From the NCBI GenBank assembly GCA_001780825.1, contig MFIX01000208.1, positions 1 to 23,640 of the forward strand: 23,640 nt of DNA. The letters run 5' to 3'. The position numbers were made by a program, and so were the translations under genes. Within the stretch, counting starts at the first letter, position 1. Each line of letters starts with the position of its first letter. A model generated the notes under the pieces. That model was not told the origin of the DNA. It made no database searches and saw nothing but the letters and a program-made list of their open reading frames with translations. The stretch comes from Candidatus Glassbacteria bacterium RIFCSPLOWO2_12_FULL_58_11. GTDB lineage: Bacteria > Gemmatimonadota > Glassbacteria > GWA2-58-10. Shown here piece after piece: positions 1 to 7,022 of this stretch.

Positions 1-1380
1 AACCTGGGCTATATCGGCCTGGGCACCCAGGGCCTGCGCGAATTGACCGGCCTGCTGCCGAACCCGGAAATCCAGGTTGTCGCCGCCTGCGATCCCAATG
101 CCGACAGTCAGGATTATGTGGACTGGTCCAGGAACGGCCTGCGAAACAATATCCGCAAATTCCTGGAAAATCCGGCCTGGGGCGAGGGCGACAGCGGCAT
201 CCGGGCCGGCAGGGAGGTGGGTAAAGAGATTATCGAGGCGTACTACGCCAAGAACAAGCCTTCCGGAAAATACAAGGGCTGCGCCGCCTACGCCGATTTC
301 CGCGAGCTGCTGGAAAAGGAAAAGGACTTGGATGCGGTCAAGGTGATGACCCCGGACCACCTGCACGCCACTATCGCCATTGCCGCCATGAAAAAAGGTA
401 AACATGTAGTCATGCACAAGCCGGTCTCCAATGTGATGTATGAGGTCAAGCTGGCGGTCGAGACCACCCGCAGCACCAAGGTTGCCACGCACCTGTCGGC
501 TTGGAGCGGCGGCAATTCGATGCAGCAGATCAAGGGCTGGATCGAGTCCGGAGCAATCGGTAGCTTGCGCGAGGTGCACAACTGGATCAACAAGCCGATC
601 TGGCCGCAGTGGCCCTCCAATCCTACCGACACTCCACCAGTCCCGCAGGGCCTGGACTGGGATCTCTGGCTCGGGCCGGCCTTATACCGCCCCTACCATC
701 CGAACTATACCCACGCCGTGTTCCGCGGCTGGTACGATTTCGGCAGCGGCATCCTGGGCGACATGGGCTACTACAGCCTCTGGCCGGTGTTCATGGCTTT
801 CGATCTGCCAGCCCCGCTCAGTGTCGAGTCCAATGGAAGCTTTACCTGCGAAATAAAAGACCATGTCAGCGGGGTGCAGGAGAACAAAGTCTCGTTCCCC
901 ATTGCCAGCACCATGCGCTTCAAATTCCCGGCGCGCGGGCAAATGCCGCCGCTGGAGCTTTACTGGTACGATGGCGGGATGAAACCGCCGACACCCGCGG
1001 AGCTGGAAATGGATGGCAAAGAGATTCCCGAGAGCGGGATGCTCTTTGTCGGCGACAGCGGCAAAATCCTGGGGGACTTTCTGGGGAATAAGCCGCAGAT
1101 CATCCCGGGCAAAAAGATGCTCGAATTCCAGGGGGCCAAGGAGCCGGCGGAGCGGGAACGCGGCCACCGGGATGAATGGGTCGAGGCTTTCAAGGGCGGC
1201 AAGCCCTCGGAGGGGAATTTCGAGAATGCGCGAGCCTGCGCGGAGATGGTCTGCCTGGGCGCGGTGGCCCTGCGGGTGGGCCGCAAGCTTGAGTGGGACT
1301 CGGAAAACATGCAAATCACCAATGTCCCGGAAGCCAATGACCTGCTGCGCCGTCAGTACCGTCCGGGCTGGGAGCTTTGA
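1..1380 (+). CDS. Gfo/Idh/MocA family oxidoreductase, 5' end cut by window
   Basis: The frame is open from base 1, so the gene begins outside the window; the in-frame TTG at 43 is not the start because the dinucleotide-binding motif (GYIGLGTQG, residues 3-11 counting from base 1) lies before it. A Rossmann domain covers about residues 1-150 and an alpha/beta C-terminal domain the rest, 459 residues visible. Family members are NAD(P)-dependent dehydrogenases of sugars, inositols or related polyols. The conserved lysine of the EKP motif is kept, but the triad reads HKP (139-141) instead of EKP, and the later GDMGxH-type motif reads GDMGYY (253-258), so the usual catalytic histidine is a tyrosine. 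Substrate cannot be told. Family assignment is firm; dehydrogenase activity is less sure because of the two changes. Long inserts (about 30-80) fit the larger secreted or Planctomycetes-type subgroup, whose export signal would lie upstream of the window. Confidence 0.88.
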   Translation, partial: NLGYIGLGTQGLRELTGLLPNPEIQVVAACDPNADSQDYVDWSRNGLRNNIRKFLENPAWGEGDSGIRAGREVGKEIIEAYYAKNKPSGKYKGCAAYADFRELLEKEKDLDAVKVMTPDHLHATIAIAAMKKGKHVVMHKPVSNVMYEVKLAVETTRSTKVATHLSAWSGGNSMQQIKGWIESGAIGSLREVHNWINKPIWPQWPSNPTDTPPVPQGLDWDLWLGPALYRPYHPNYTHAVFRGWYDFGSGILGDMGYYSLWPVFMAFDLPAPLSVESNGSFTCEIKDHVSGVQENKVSFPIASTMRFKFPARGQMPPLELYWYDGGMKPPTPAELEMDGKEIPESGMLFVGDSGKILGDFLGNKPQIIPGKKMLEFQGAKEPAERERGHRDEWVEAFKGGKPSEGNFENARACAEMVCLGAVALRVGRKLEWDSENMQITNVPEANDLLRRQYRPGWEL

Positions 1381-1464
1381 ATCAGAGCTGAAAGTGCAAC
1401 CCTAAAGATCTCAATGTCCTGTCCTGTGCAACCTAGGACATCAAATCCAGAAAGCCCGGGCAGA

Positions 1465-1552
1465 GGGCGGCGCCTGTGCGATTCCGCACAGGCGGGGCCG
1501 CCGGGAGGTCCCGGCGGCCCCGTGCGCATGGCTTCACATGCGCGCGCCGCCC
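1465..1552. repeat. Intergenic cluster of three hairpins closed by an outer stem (cloverleaf-like repeat)
   Basis: Three perfect or nearly perfect hairpins follow each other with almost no spacing: 1471-1494 (10-bp stem, ATTC loop), 1494-1521 (13-bp stem, 2-nt spacer) and 1522-1545 (9 bp with one G-T, 6-nt loop). An outer stem GGGCGGCG (1465-1472) / CGCCGCCC (1545-1552) encloses them, with bases at the joints shared between alternatives. It sits between the ends of convergent genes (1380 + and 1581 -), so it could stop transcription from both sides, but there is no U-tract. Its right end (GCCCTACG) resembles the right end of the element at 20991-21052. The rest of 1381-1580 shows nothing recognisable. 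Confidence 0.7.
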
Positions 1553-1580
1553 TACGCTACGGGATATTGCCTCAGTTCCA

Positions 1581-3770
1581 TTAATTCCCGCTCCCCAGGC
1601 CGGCTATGAATAATGTCGTGGCGATCACCAGCCCGGCGCAGAGCAGGCTGCCGATAAAGCCGAACAGGTCAGTGCGGGTCCAGCGGGTGAACTCCAGCCG
1701 GGTGCCGGGAAAGAGCTTTTGGTTGTCGGACCGCTCCGGCTCGCGGCAGGAGCGCTCGACCTCCTGACGGTCCTTTTCCGGGTCCGGGTTTACCGGAGTT
1801 TTCATCCGCGCATAGAAGCGCCGCAGCACCTCCTCCTCCACCGGCGCGGTAAATAGCGACAGTACTATCATCAGCAGAAGCGGCAGGAAAATGCGCAGCG
1901 GCAGACGCAGGGTCTCGACCAGCGGGTTGGGCAGAGACTCGAGGTCCAGGCCTAGCCACTGGAAGAGCAGCATGTCCGGATTGAAAAATCCCTCGCCGCG
2001 TAAGATACCACGCTGCAGGGCCACACCGCGGGTCCAGAATATCGCTTTCGAGGGCGGCTTGCTCCAGACCTCGATAGTTTCCCCGAGTCCAAGCGGCGCG
2101 GGCTTTTCGCCCATCGCCGCTCCGCGGCTCTTGCCGCTCTCCCACTGCTCGATCTTTTTCTCCCGCTCCCGGACATCGAATTCTCTCGCCGCATAAGTGC
2201 GGACCACCTGCTCAGTGCGGGTCACTGTGAGGAAGCGCTCATCCGTGCGCAGGCCCGGTACAGCCAGCGGCAGGAAAGCCGGCAGGATAAAAAAGGCGAA
2301 AGCCGTGAAACCCACGCTGACCCAGGCCCCGGCTGTTGTGGCCCTGCGCCAGTACATCGCCACCCAGACTGTCGAGGCAAAAATTACCGGCATCTCCCAG
2401 GCGAATTTGAGCTGGCCGAAAACATCCTGATAGTAATTGGCGAACAGGATGCTCCCGGTAATGGTCAGCGCGCCGGCCAGGCGGCCCGCCAGGACATAGT
2501 GCGCCTCGCTGAGGCCGGGCCGCATCAGGTTGTAGAGGTTGCGCACGATCAAGCTGCCGGCGCAGAGGATATAGCAGCTCGCCGTGGACATCAGCGCCGC
2601 CATCAGAGCGCAGATCATCACCCCGATCAGACCCGAGCCCACGGGTCCGAGCAGGTTCCGGGCCATGAAGCCCCAGACCAGGTCCGGATCATCGAGCTGA
2701 CCGGCATAGAGGGCCAGGGCGATCAGCCCGGCCAGGGCCCAGAGAATGGTCAGGAAGCGCTTGATGTAGTGGCCGAACACAATCCCGATCCGGGCGGTCA
2801 GCTCATCGCGGGCCGAGCCTCCGCCCACCACGATCAGGTGGGGCATCACCACTATGCCGATCAGGTTGATCGCGGTCACCGCGCACAGATAATACCAGGT
2901 AAAATCCCCTGCGGTGGGCGAGCCTAGAATGTCGAACATTTCCTGGGGGACTTTCTGGTGCAGGGCCCGGAAGCCCTCGAGAAGTCCGCCCAGCCCGTGC
3001 GAGCCGGCGATCTGCCACAGTCCGAACGGGAGCATGATAAAAGAGAGCAGGATGATGAACAGTCCCTGGATGAAATCGGCCAGGTAAGCGGCTTTCAGGC
3101 CGCCGGCCCAACTGTAGATCAGCACGATCAGGCCGATAAACCAGGTTATCTGGACCTCGCTGAGGTAGCTGAACCTGCCCCGCGGCGCTGCCTGGCGCAG
3201 ATCCTGGAGCTTGACACGCTCAGTCTCCGAAAGCCCGCTGTAGTCCCGGCTCTCGAGCTCGCGCAGGTGTCTGAAGCGGGCCAGCTCGGTCTGTTCCGGT
3301 GCGCTGAGAACGCTCTCGGCTTTGGGGGTGATCGCGGTGATGGTCTTGGAGGCGGCGGAGAAGCTTACCGAGAGCCAGGCCACGAAGAAAAGAATACTGA
3401 ATACGGCATAGGCCGCGGCCAGGGAGCGGCTCTGGTATCTCTCGGCGAAAAAGTCCCCCAGGGTAATGTAGCGGAAGCGGCGGTACCAGACGCCGATAAA
3501 CCAGTAGAAAGGGGTGACAAAAAGGTAGTTGAGCGCGGTCCAGATCCCGGACAGGCCGCCGGTGAACGAATTGCGGGCCGTGCCCACCGGCTCCTCGGTG
3601 GAGGTGCCGGAGCCGAACATGGCAAAGACTTGCAGGAGCTTGCCGAACCTGCGGCCGCCCATGAAATAATCTTCCTGGCTGCTGATCGATTTCTTTAGAC
3701 GCCAGCCGATGACGATCATCAGCAGGGAGTAAAGAGCTATCACCAGGAGGTCGGCGTAAGAAAGGCCCAT
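1581..3770 (-). CDS. Sodium:solute symporter family (SSS) permease, large form
   Basis: A 729-residue inner-membrane protein with the SSS/SGLT fold: many hydrophobic helices beginning right at the N-terminus (residues 5-23), then the YFMGGRRFGK segment typical of the loop after TM1, and GTARNSFTGGLSG near TM2. The family couples uptake of sugars, amino acids, organic acids or betaines to Na+. It is longer than usual (about 500-550 residues) through a charged soluble insert between helices (about 145-205) and a second soluble stretch (about 510-600) before extra C-terminal helices; the protein ends with a membrane segment (about 700-725). The ATG at 3770 is used, although the ribosome site before it is weak. 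It is divergent from the MttB-like gene with 195 bp between, which suggests shared control and a related substrate. Substrate is not readable from sequence. Confidence 0.88.
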   Translation of the reverse strand: MGLSYADLLVIALYSLLMIVIGWRLKKSISSQEDYFMGGRRFGKLLQVFAMFGSGTSTEEPVGTARNSFTGGLSGIWTALNYLFVTPFYWFIGVWYRRFRYITLGDFFAERYQSRSLAAAYAVFSILFFVAWLSVSFSAASKTITAITPKAESVLSAPEQTELARFRHLRELESRDYSGLSETERVKLQDLRQAAPRGRFSYLSEVQITWFIGLIVLIYSWAGGLKAAYLADFIQGLFIILLSFIMLPFGLWQIAGSHGLGGLLEGFRALHQKVPQEMFDILGSPTAGDFTWYYLCAVTAINLIGIVVMPHLIVVGGGSARDELTARIGIVFGHYIKRFLTILWALAGLIALALYAGQLDDPDLVWGFMARNLLGPVGSGLIGVMICALMAALMSTASCYILCAGSLIVRNLYNLMRPGLSEAHYVLAGRLAGALTITGSILFANYYQDVFGQLKFAWEMPVIFASTVWVAMYWRRATTAGAWVSVGFTAFAFFILPAFLPLAVPGLRTDERFLTVTRTEQVVRTYAAREFDVREREKKIEQWESGKSRGAAMGEKPAPLGLGETIEVWSKPPSKAIFWTRGVALQRGILRGEGFFNPDMLLFQWLGLDLESLPNPLVETLRLPLRIFLPLLLMIVLSLFTAPVEEEVLRRFYARMKTPVNPDPEKDRQEVERSCREPERSDNQKLFPGTRLEFTRWTRTDLFGFIGSLLCAGLVIATTLFIAGLGSGN

Positions 3771-3882
3771 CGCTTCTGTCCGTCAATTTAGAGTAAGGTA
3801 ATCTTGAAAAAGGAAATCTTCGCCGCGCCGGCAGGATGTAAACCCGCAGATGTGCGCTGAATTCTTTGCTAAAAACCGGCTC

Positions 3883-3914
3883 TTGAAAGAATCAGAAAAT
3901 CGTGTATTTTCTGA
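3883..3914 (+). promoter_or_regulatory. Candidate sigma-70 promoter with overlapping operator dyad
   Basis: TTGAAA (3883-3888) is followed after 16 bp by TATTTT (3905-3910). A perfect 9-bp inverted repeat, TCAGAAAAT (3892-3900) and ATTTTCTGA (3906-3914) with a 5-bp spacer, covers the spacer and -10 box. This is the geometry of a repressor operator. It lies about 50 bp before the TTG start of the MttB-like gene. A weaker -24/-12-like string (TGGAGC-N5-TAGC, 3916-3930) is an alternative. Confidence 0.45.
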
Positions 3915-3954
3915 CTGGAGCAAAATTAGCCTTCGAATTCAATAATCTATCCAT

Positions 3955-3961
3955 GGAGGGG
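3955..3961 (+). promoter_or_regulatory. Ribosome binding site fixing a TTG start
   Basis: GGAGGGG lies 4 nt before the TTG at 3966. The nearby ATG at 3953 is in another frame and reaches a stop after three codons, so the TTG is the likely start of the MttB-like gene. Confidence 0.7.
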
Positions 3962-3965
3962 TAAC

Positions 3966-5447
3966 TTGTCGAGGCTCTTCGGTAAAATCAGGGTCCTGAA
4001 TGACCGCGAGATGAGCTTGCTGCATGAGGGGGCTCTGCGGATTCTCGAGCGGGTGGGAATGAAAGTTTACCATGCCGGGGCCCGGGAGTATCTGAAATCC
4101 GTGGGCTGTCGCGTTGATGCAAACAGCCTGATCGTCAAGTTCCCGCCGGAGGCCGTGCAGGCCGCGGTCGATGAAATGCGCAGCGATTTCGGCTCCCCCA
4201 GAAGAGAGGGATTGCGCCAGGCGATCCGGTTCACCGAATCCTCTTATTTCACCCGTCCGGATGAGCTGCAGCATGATTTTACGGTCAACAGCGGGGGTTT
4301 CAACGCTTTCATATTCGATCTCCAGGGTAACCGCCGCACGGCTGACGGCGCGGATGTCCGCGACAGCCTGAAACTGGTCAATGCTCTGGAGGAGATCACC
4401 TGGTCCGGCCTGCCCTGCGCCGACCAGAGCATTCCCCACCCGCTGAGGCCGGTCAAGATGGCCGCCGAGCTGATCAAGCACACGAATAAGATCGGCGGGA
4501 TCGAGGCCTGGGCGCCCCTGGATATCGAGTACCTTCAGCAGATCGCCCTGGTGGTGCGCGGCTCGCAGGCGGAGCTGCAACGCAGGCCGTGCCTGGTGGG
4601 GTACGGTGAAAGCCGCACGCCGCTAGCCCTGGATGAAAACATGGCTGAGATATTTATTGAGTACGTGCGGCGCGGCATGCCGCAGTCCCTGGACACGATG
4701 CCCTCCGCCGGCACTACCGCCCCGGCCTCGGGAGCCGGAACGCTGGCGGTCGGATTGGCGGAGACCCTGGCCGGACTGGTGCTCGGCAAGGCGGTCCGCA
4801 CCGATGCCGTGCTCAGTATCGATGCCACTCCCGGCTACTGCGACATGAAAAACCTGATCTTTCCCTATGCCGGGGCTGAGAGGATGCCCCTGCTGGGCGG
4901 CTGGATCCAGATGCTGCGGGAATTCTACGGCATTACGGCGGGGGCCCACGGGGGAAAGACCAACTCCTGCCTGCCGGGCTTCCAGGCGGGCATGGAAAAA
5001 GCCCATAGTATCCTTTTCCCCCTGCTCTGCGGCGCTTCGGGAATCGGCACTATCGGCCAGATCGAGTTCGGGATCACCTATAGCCCGCTTCAGATGGTGC
5101 TGGACGCCGAGGTGGTGCGGGCCACGAAAAGAATCTTGCAGGGTTTCGAGGTGAACGAGCACACGCTGGCCCTGGAGCTGATCGAAAAGGTGGGCCCGGA
5201 GGGTAATTTCATGGCCGAGGAACACACCGCCGAGCATTTCCGCGAGGAGTTCTGGCTGAGCGAGCTGACCGAATGCGACCCCTGGGAGGCTTTCAGCAAA
5301 AAACAGGTCAGGGGGATGGAGAAACTGGCGGAGGAAAAAGCCAGAGCCATACTCGCCGCGCCTCTGGAGCCGGTTCTCAGTTCCGAACAGATCGCCGAAA
5401 TCGACCGGATCGTGGCGCACGCCGAGAAAAAGATTCTCGGGCAGTGA
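3966..5447 (+). CDS. MttB superfamily methyltransferase, non-pyrrolysine type
   Basis: A 493-residue cytoplasmic protein recognised by the MttB-type N-terminus (LLHEGALRILERVGMKVYH) and the glycine-rich barrel segments AGAHGGKTNS and GASGIGTIGQIEFG. Archaeal trimethylamine methyltransferases carry an amber-coded pyrrolysine; this frame is open throughout and has no in-frame TAG, so it belongs to the larger non-pyrrolysine group, whose studied members (MtgB, MtpB, MtcB) move a methyl group from glycine betaine, proline betaine or carnitine to a corrinoid protein. Length matches the family. No corrinoid protein (MttC-like) or reactivase is in the window, so the partner must be encoded elsewhere. 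The divergent symporter could bring in the substrate. Start is TTG, supported by a strong ribosome site. Family is firm; substrate is unknown. Confidence 0.85.
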   Translation: MSRLFGKIRVLNDREMSLLHEGALRILERVGMKVYHAGAREYLKSVGCRVDANSLIVKFPPEAVQAAVDEMRSDFGSPRREGLRQAIRFTESSYFTRPDELQHDFTVNSGGFNAFIFDLQGNRRTADGADVRDSLKLVNALEEITWSGLPCADQSIPHPLRPVKMAAELIKHTNKIGGIEAWAPLDIEYLQQIALVVRGSQAELQRRPCLVGYGESRTPLALDENMAEIFIEYVRRGMPQSLDTMPSAGTTAPASGAGTLAVGLAETLAGLVLGKAVRTDAVLSIDATPGYCDMKNLIFPYAGAERMPLLGGWIQMLREFYGITAGAHGGKTNSCLPGFQAGMEKAHSILFPLLCGASGIGTIGQIEFGITYSPLQMVLDAEVVRATKRILQGFEVNEHTLALELIEKVGPEGNFMAEEHTAEHFREEFWLSELTECDPWEAFSKKQVRGMEKLAEEKARAILAAPLEPVLSSEQIAEIDRIVAHAEKKILGQ

Positions 5448-5476
5448 AAGAATTCAGTGCACAGTATTCGGAGCTA

Positions 5477-5496
5477 GGGCACGGTGCACCGTGCCC
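5477..5496. repeat. Palindromic repeat between convergent genes, partial copy of the 20991 element
   Basis: A perfect 20-nt palindrome, GGGCACGGTG followed by its reverse complement, is flanked by A on the left and CCT on the right. The same core occurs at 21027-21050 in a longer element. Lying between the stops of the MttB-like gene (5447) and the nitrilase gene (5532), it could fold into a strong hairpin in either transcript. The flanking GTAC after it resembles the CTAC end of the longer copy. Confidence 0.7.
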
Positions 5497-5531
5497 CTGT
5501 ACCACTCTCTTCCGGCTGGCCGGATGGCATT

Positions 5532-6926
5532 TCACTTTTCTAAATCGGGCATTGGAATGTCCGGCCGCAGCTCGCGGAACAGGTACTGCTTTTTCCTGGC
5601 GAAACCGGCCTCCCGGATGCCCCGGTTCAGGTCGATCTCGGCCAGCGCCACTCCGTGACGCTCATCCGCCCGGGCGATTACCTTTCCCTCAGGATCGACA
5701 ATGTCGGTAGGGATATCATAGCCCGAGGTGGCAATATAGACCTGGTTCTCGATCGCCCGGCCCTTGACCGGGAAAGGGCTGCCCCAGTTGGGGCAGAAAA
5801 TGATCTCCGCGCCCTGCAGGGCCAGCGCCCGGCAGGGTTCGGTAAACTGGATGTCGTAGCAGATCACGATCCCGATCCGGCCGAAATCGGTGTCGAACAC
5901 CGGGTAGTTGTCGCCGGGGGTCACCCCGGCCTCCAGGTCCTCCAGGGGCAGGGTCACCTTGCGGTATTTGCCGGCCACTCTTCCCTGACGGTCGATCAGC
6001 GCGGCTGTATTGTACAGAACACCGTGCTCATTTTCCAGTAAGCCCGCAATAATATACATCCTGTACTTCCGGGCTAGCCCGCCGAACAGCTCGGTGATCG
6101 GACCGGGCACAGGCTCGGCCTTTTCCATTGTCGGCGTATTGCCGCGGGCCGGCAGGGTGATTGTTTCGCCCAGCAGCAGGATGTCGCAGCCCAATTTTCC
6201 GGCCTGCTCGATTACCGGAACGAACTGATCGGCCACGTCCGGATTGGTCTTTCTGCCTTCCGGGCGGCAGTTGGCCGCGCCGACTTTTACCAGGCGCGAG
6301 GGCGGCTCAGGGACTTCTTTCAGGGTGATATTATCCCACCAGACCGTCCCCTGCGGGCAGTGGCTCAGGAAAAGCTCGATCCGGGCGGCTGACGCTTTCT
6401 CAGGTGGCCGGTAGGTGGCCGCTACTTTCCGCCACTCGCCTTCGGAGCCGGACTCGGGTACATATTCCGGCATGGCCGCGCGATTTCCCTCGCTGTCCAG
6501 CCAGTACAGACGGGCCAGGGTCTGCCGCTGGGGCCAGGGCACTCCGCTGGTCCGGAAAAAGGCCTCGATGCTGTACCAGCGCCCCGGATCGATCCCCTTG
6601 ACCTCCGCGCGCCAGCAGCCGCTGGCCGACTGGCTGGCCGCCCCGGAAATGCAAAGCGAGCCCGGACCGCCCAGGCCGGGTTCTTCCGCCACGCCGAAAT
6701 CCGGTTTAAAAGTGCTCAGGCGGCTTACCGTTGTCCAGCCCTCCGGAGACTGCCCCGGCGTGGAAACCGTAAATGAATCGGCGTGGAAAATGATTTTTCC
6801 CGCGGGTCCGGCTGCCGGTGAAATATTCGGCAGCAGAACTAACAAGGCCAGCACCAGCCAGCCGGTTCCAAGCCTCAGGGCGCGCTCCAGGCCTCGATTA
6901 ATTCCCGAATGAACATGCGCATGCAT
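5532..6926 (-). CDS. Secreted nitrilase-superfamily C-N hydrolase with N-terminal jelly-roll module
   Basis: The 464-residue product has a Sec signal (hydrophobic 22-33, likely cleavage after SPAA at about 39), a beta-rich carbohydrate-binding-like domain at about 45-206 (ends VWWDNITLKEV) and a carbon-nitrogen hydrolase domain at about 212-450. The nitrilase triad is complete: Glu254 in LLGETIT, Lys323 in YRKVTLP and Cys356 in VICYDIQF, with normal spacing. Family enzymes hydrolyse nitriles, amides or N-carbamoyl groups, nearly always in the cytoplasm, so export with a binding module is unusual; an amide on a glycan or cell-wall polymer is a reasonable guess but only a guess. ATG at 6926 precedes the signal. 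It lies 96 bp downstream of the split-barrel lipoprotein gene on the same strand and probably shares its transcript. Confidence 0.85.
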   Translation of the reverse strand: MHAHVHSGINRGLERALRLGTGWLVLALLVLLPNISPAAGPAGKIIFHADSFTVSTPGQSPEGWTTVSRLSTFKPDFGVAEEPGLGGPGSLCISGAASQSASGCWRAEVKGIDPGRWYSIEAFFRTSGVPWPQRQTLARLYWLDSEGNRAAMPEYVPESGSEGEWRKVAATYRPPEKASAARIELFLSHCPQGTVWWDNITLKEVPEPPSRLVKVGAANCRPEGRKTNPDVADQFVPVIEQAGKLGCDILLLGETITLPARGNTPTMEKAEPVPGPITELFGGLARKYRMYIIAGLLENEHGVLYNTAALIDRQGRVAGKYRKVTLPLEDLEAGVTPGDNYPVFDTDFGRIGIVICYDIQFTEPCRALALQGAEIIFCPNWGSPFPVKGRAIENQVYIATSGYDIPTDIVDPEGKVIARADERHGVALAEIDLNRGIREAGFARKKQYLFRELRPDIPMPDLEK

Positions 6927-7022
6927 TTTTTGCCCCGTTTGCTACAAGGTTTATCTGAACCGTCTCCGAAATAATTCTGTCAGCCGGCCGATTGCCCACT
7001 CACCGGTTTGAAGCGGATGAGT

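Noticed and set aside
3966..5447. Pyrrolysine-encoding MttB
   Set aside because: No in-frame TAG occurs; the frame ends with TGA after a full-length protein.
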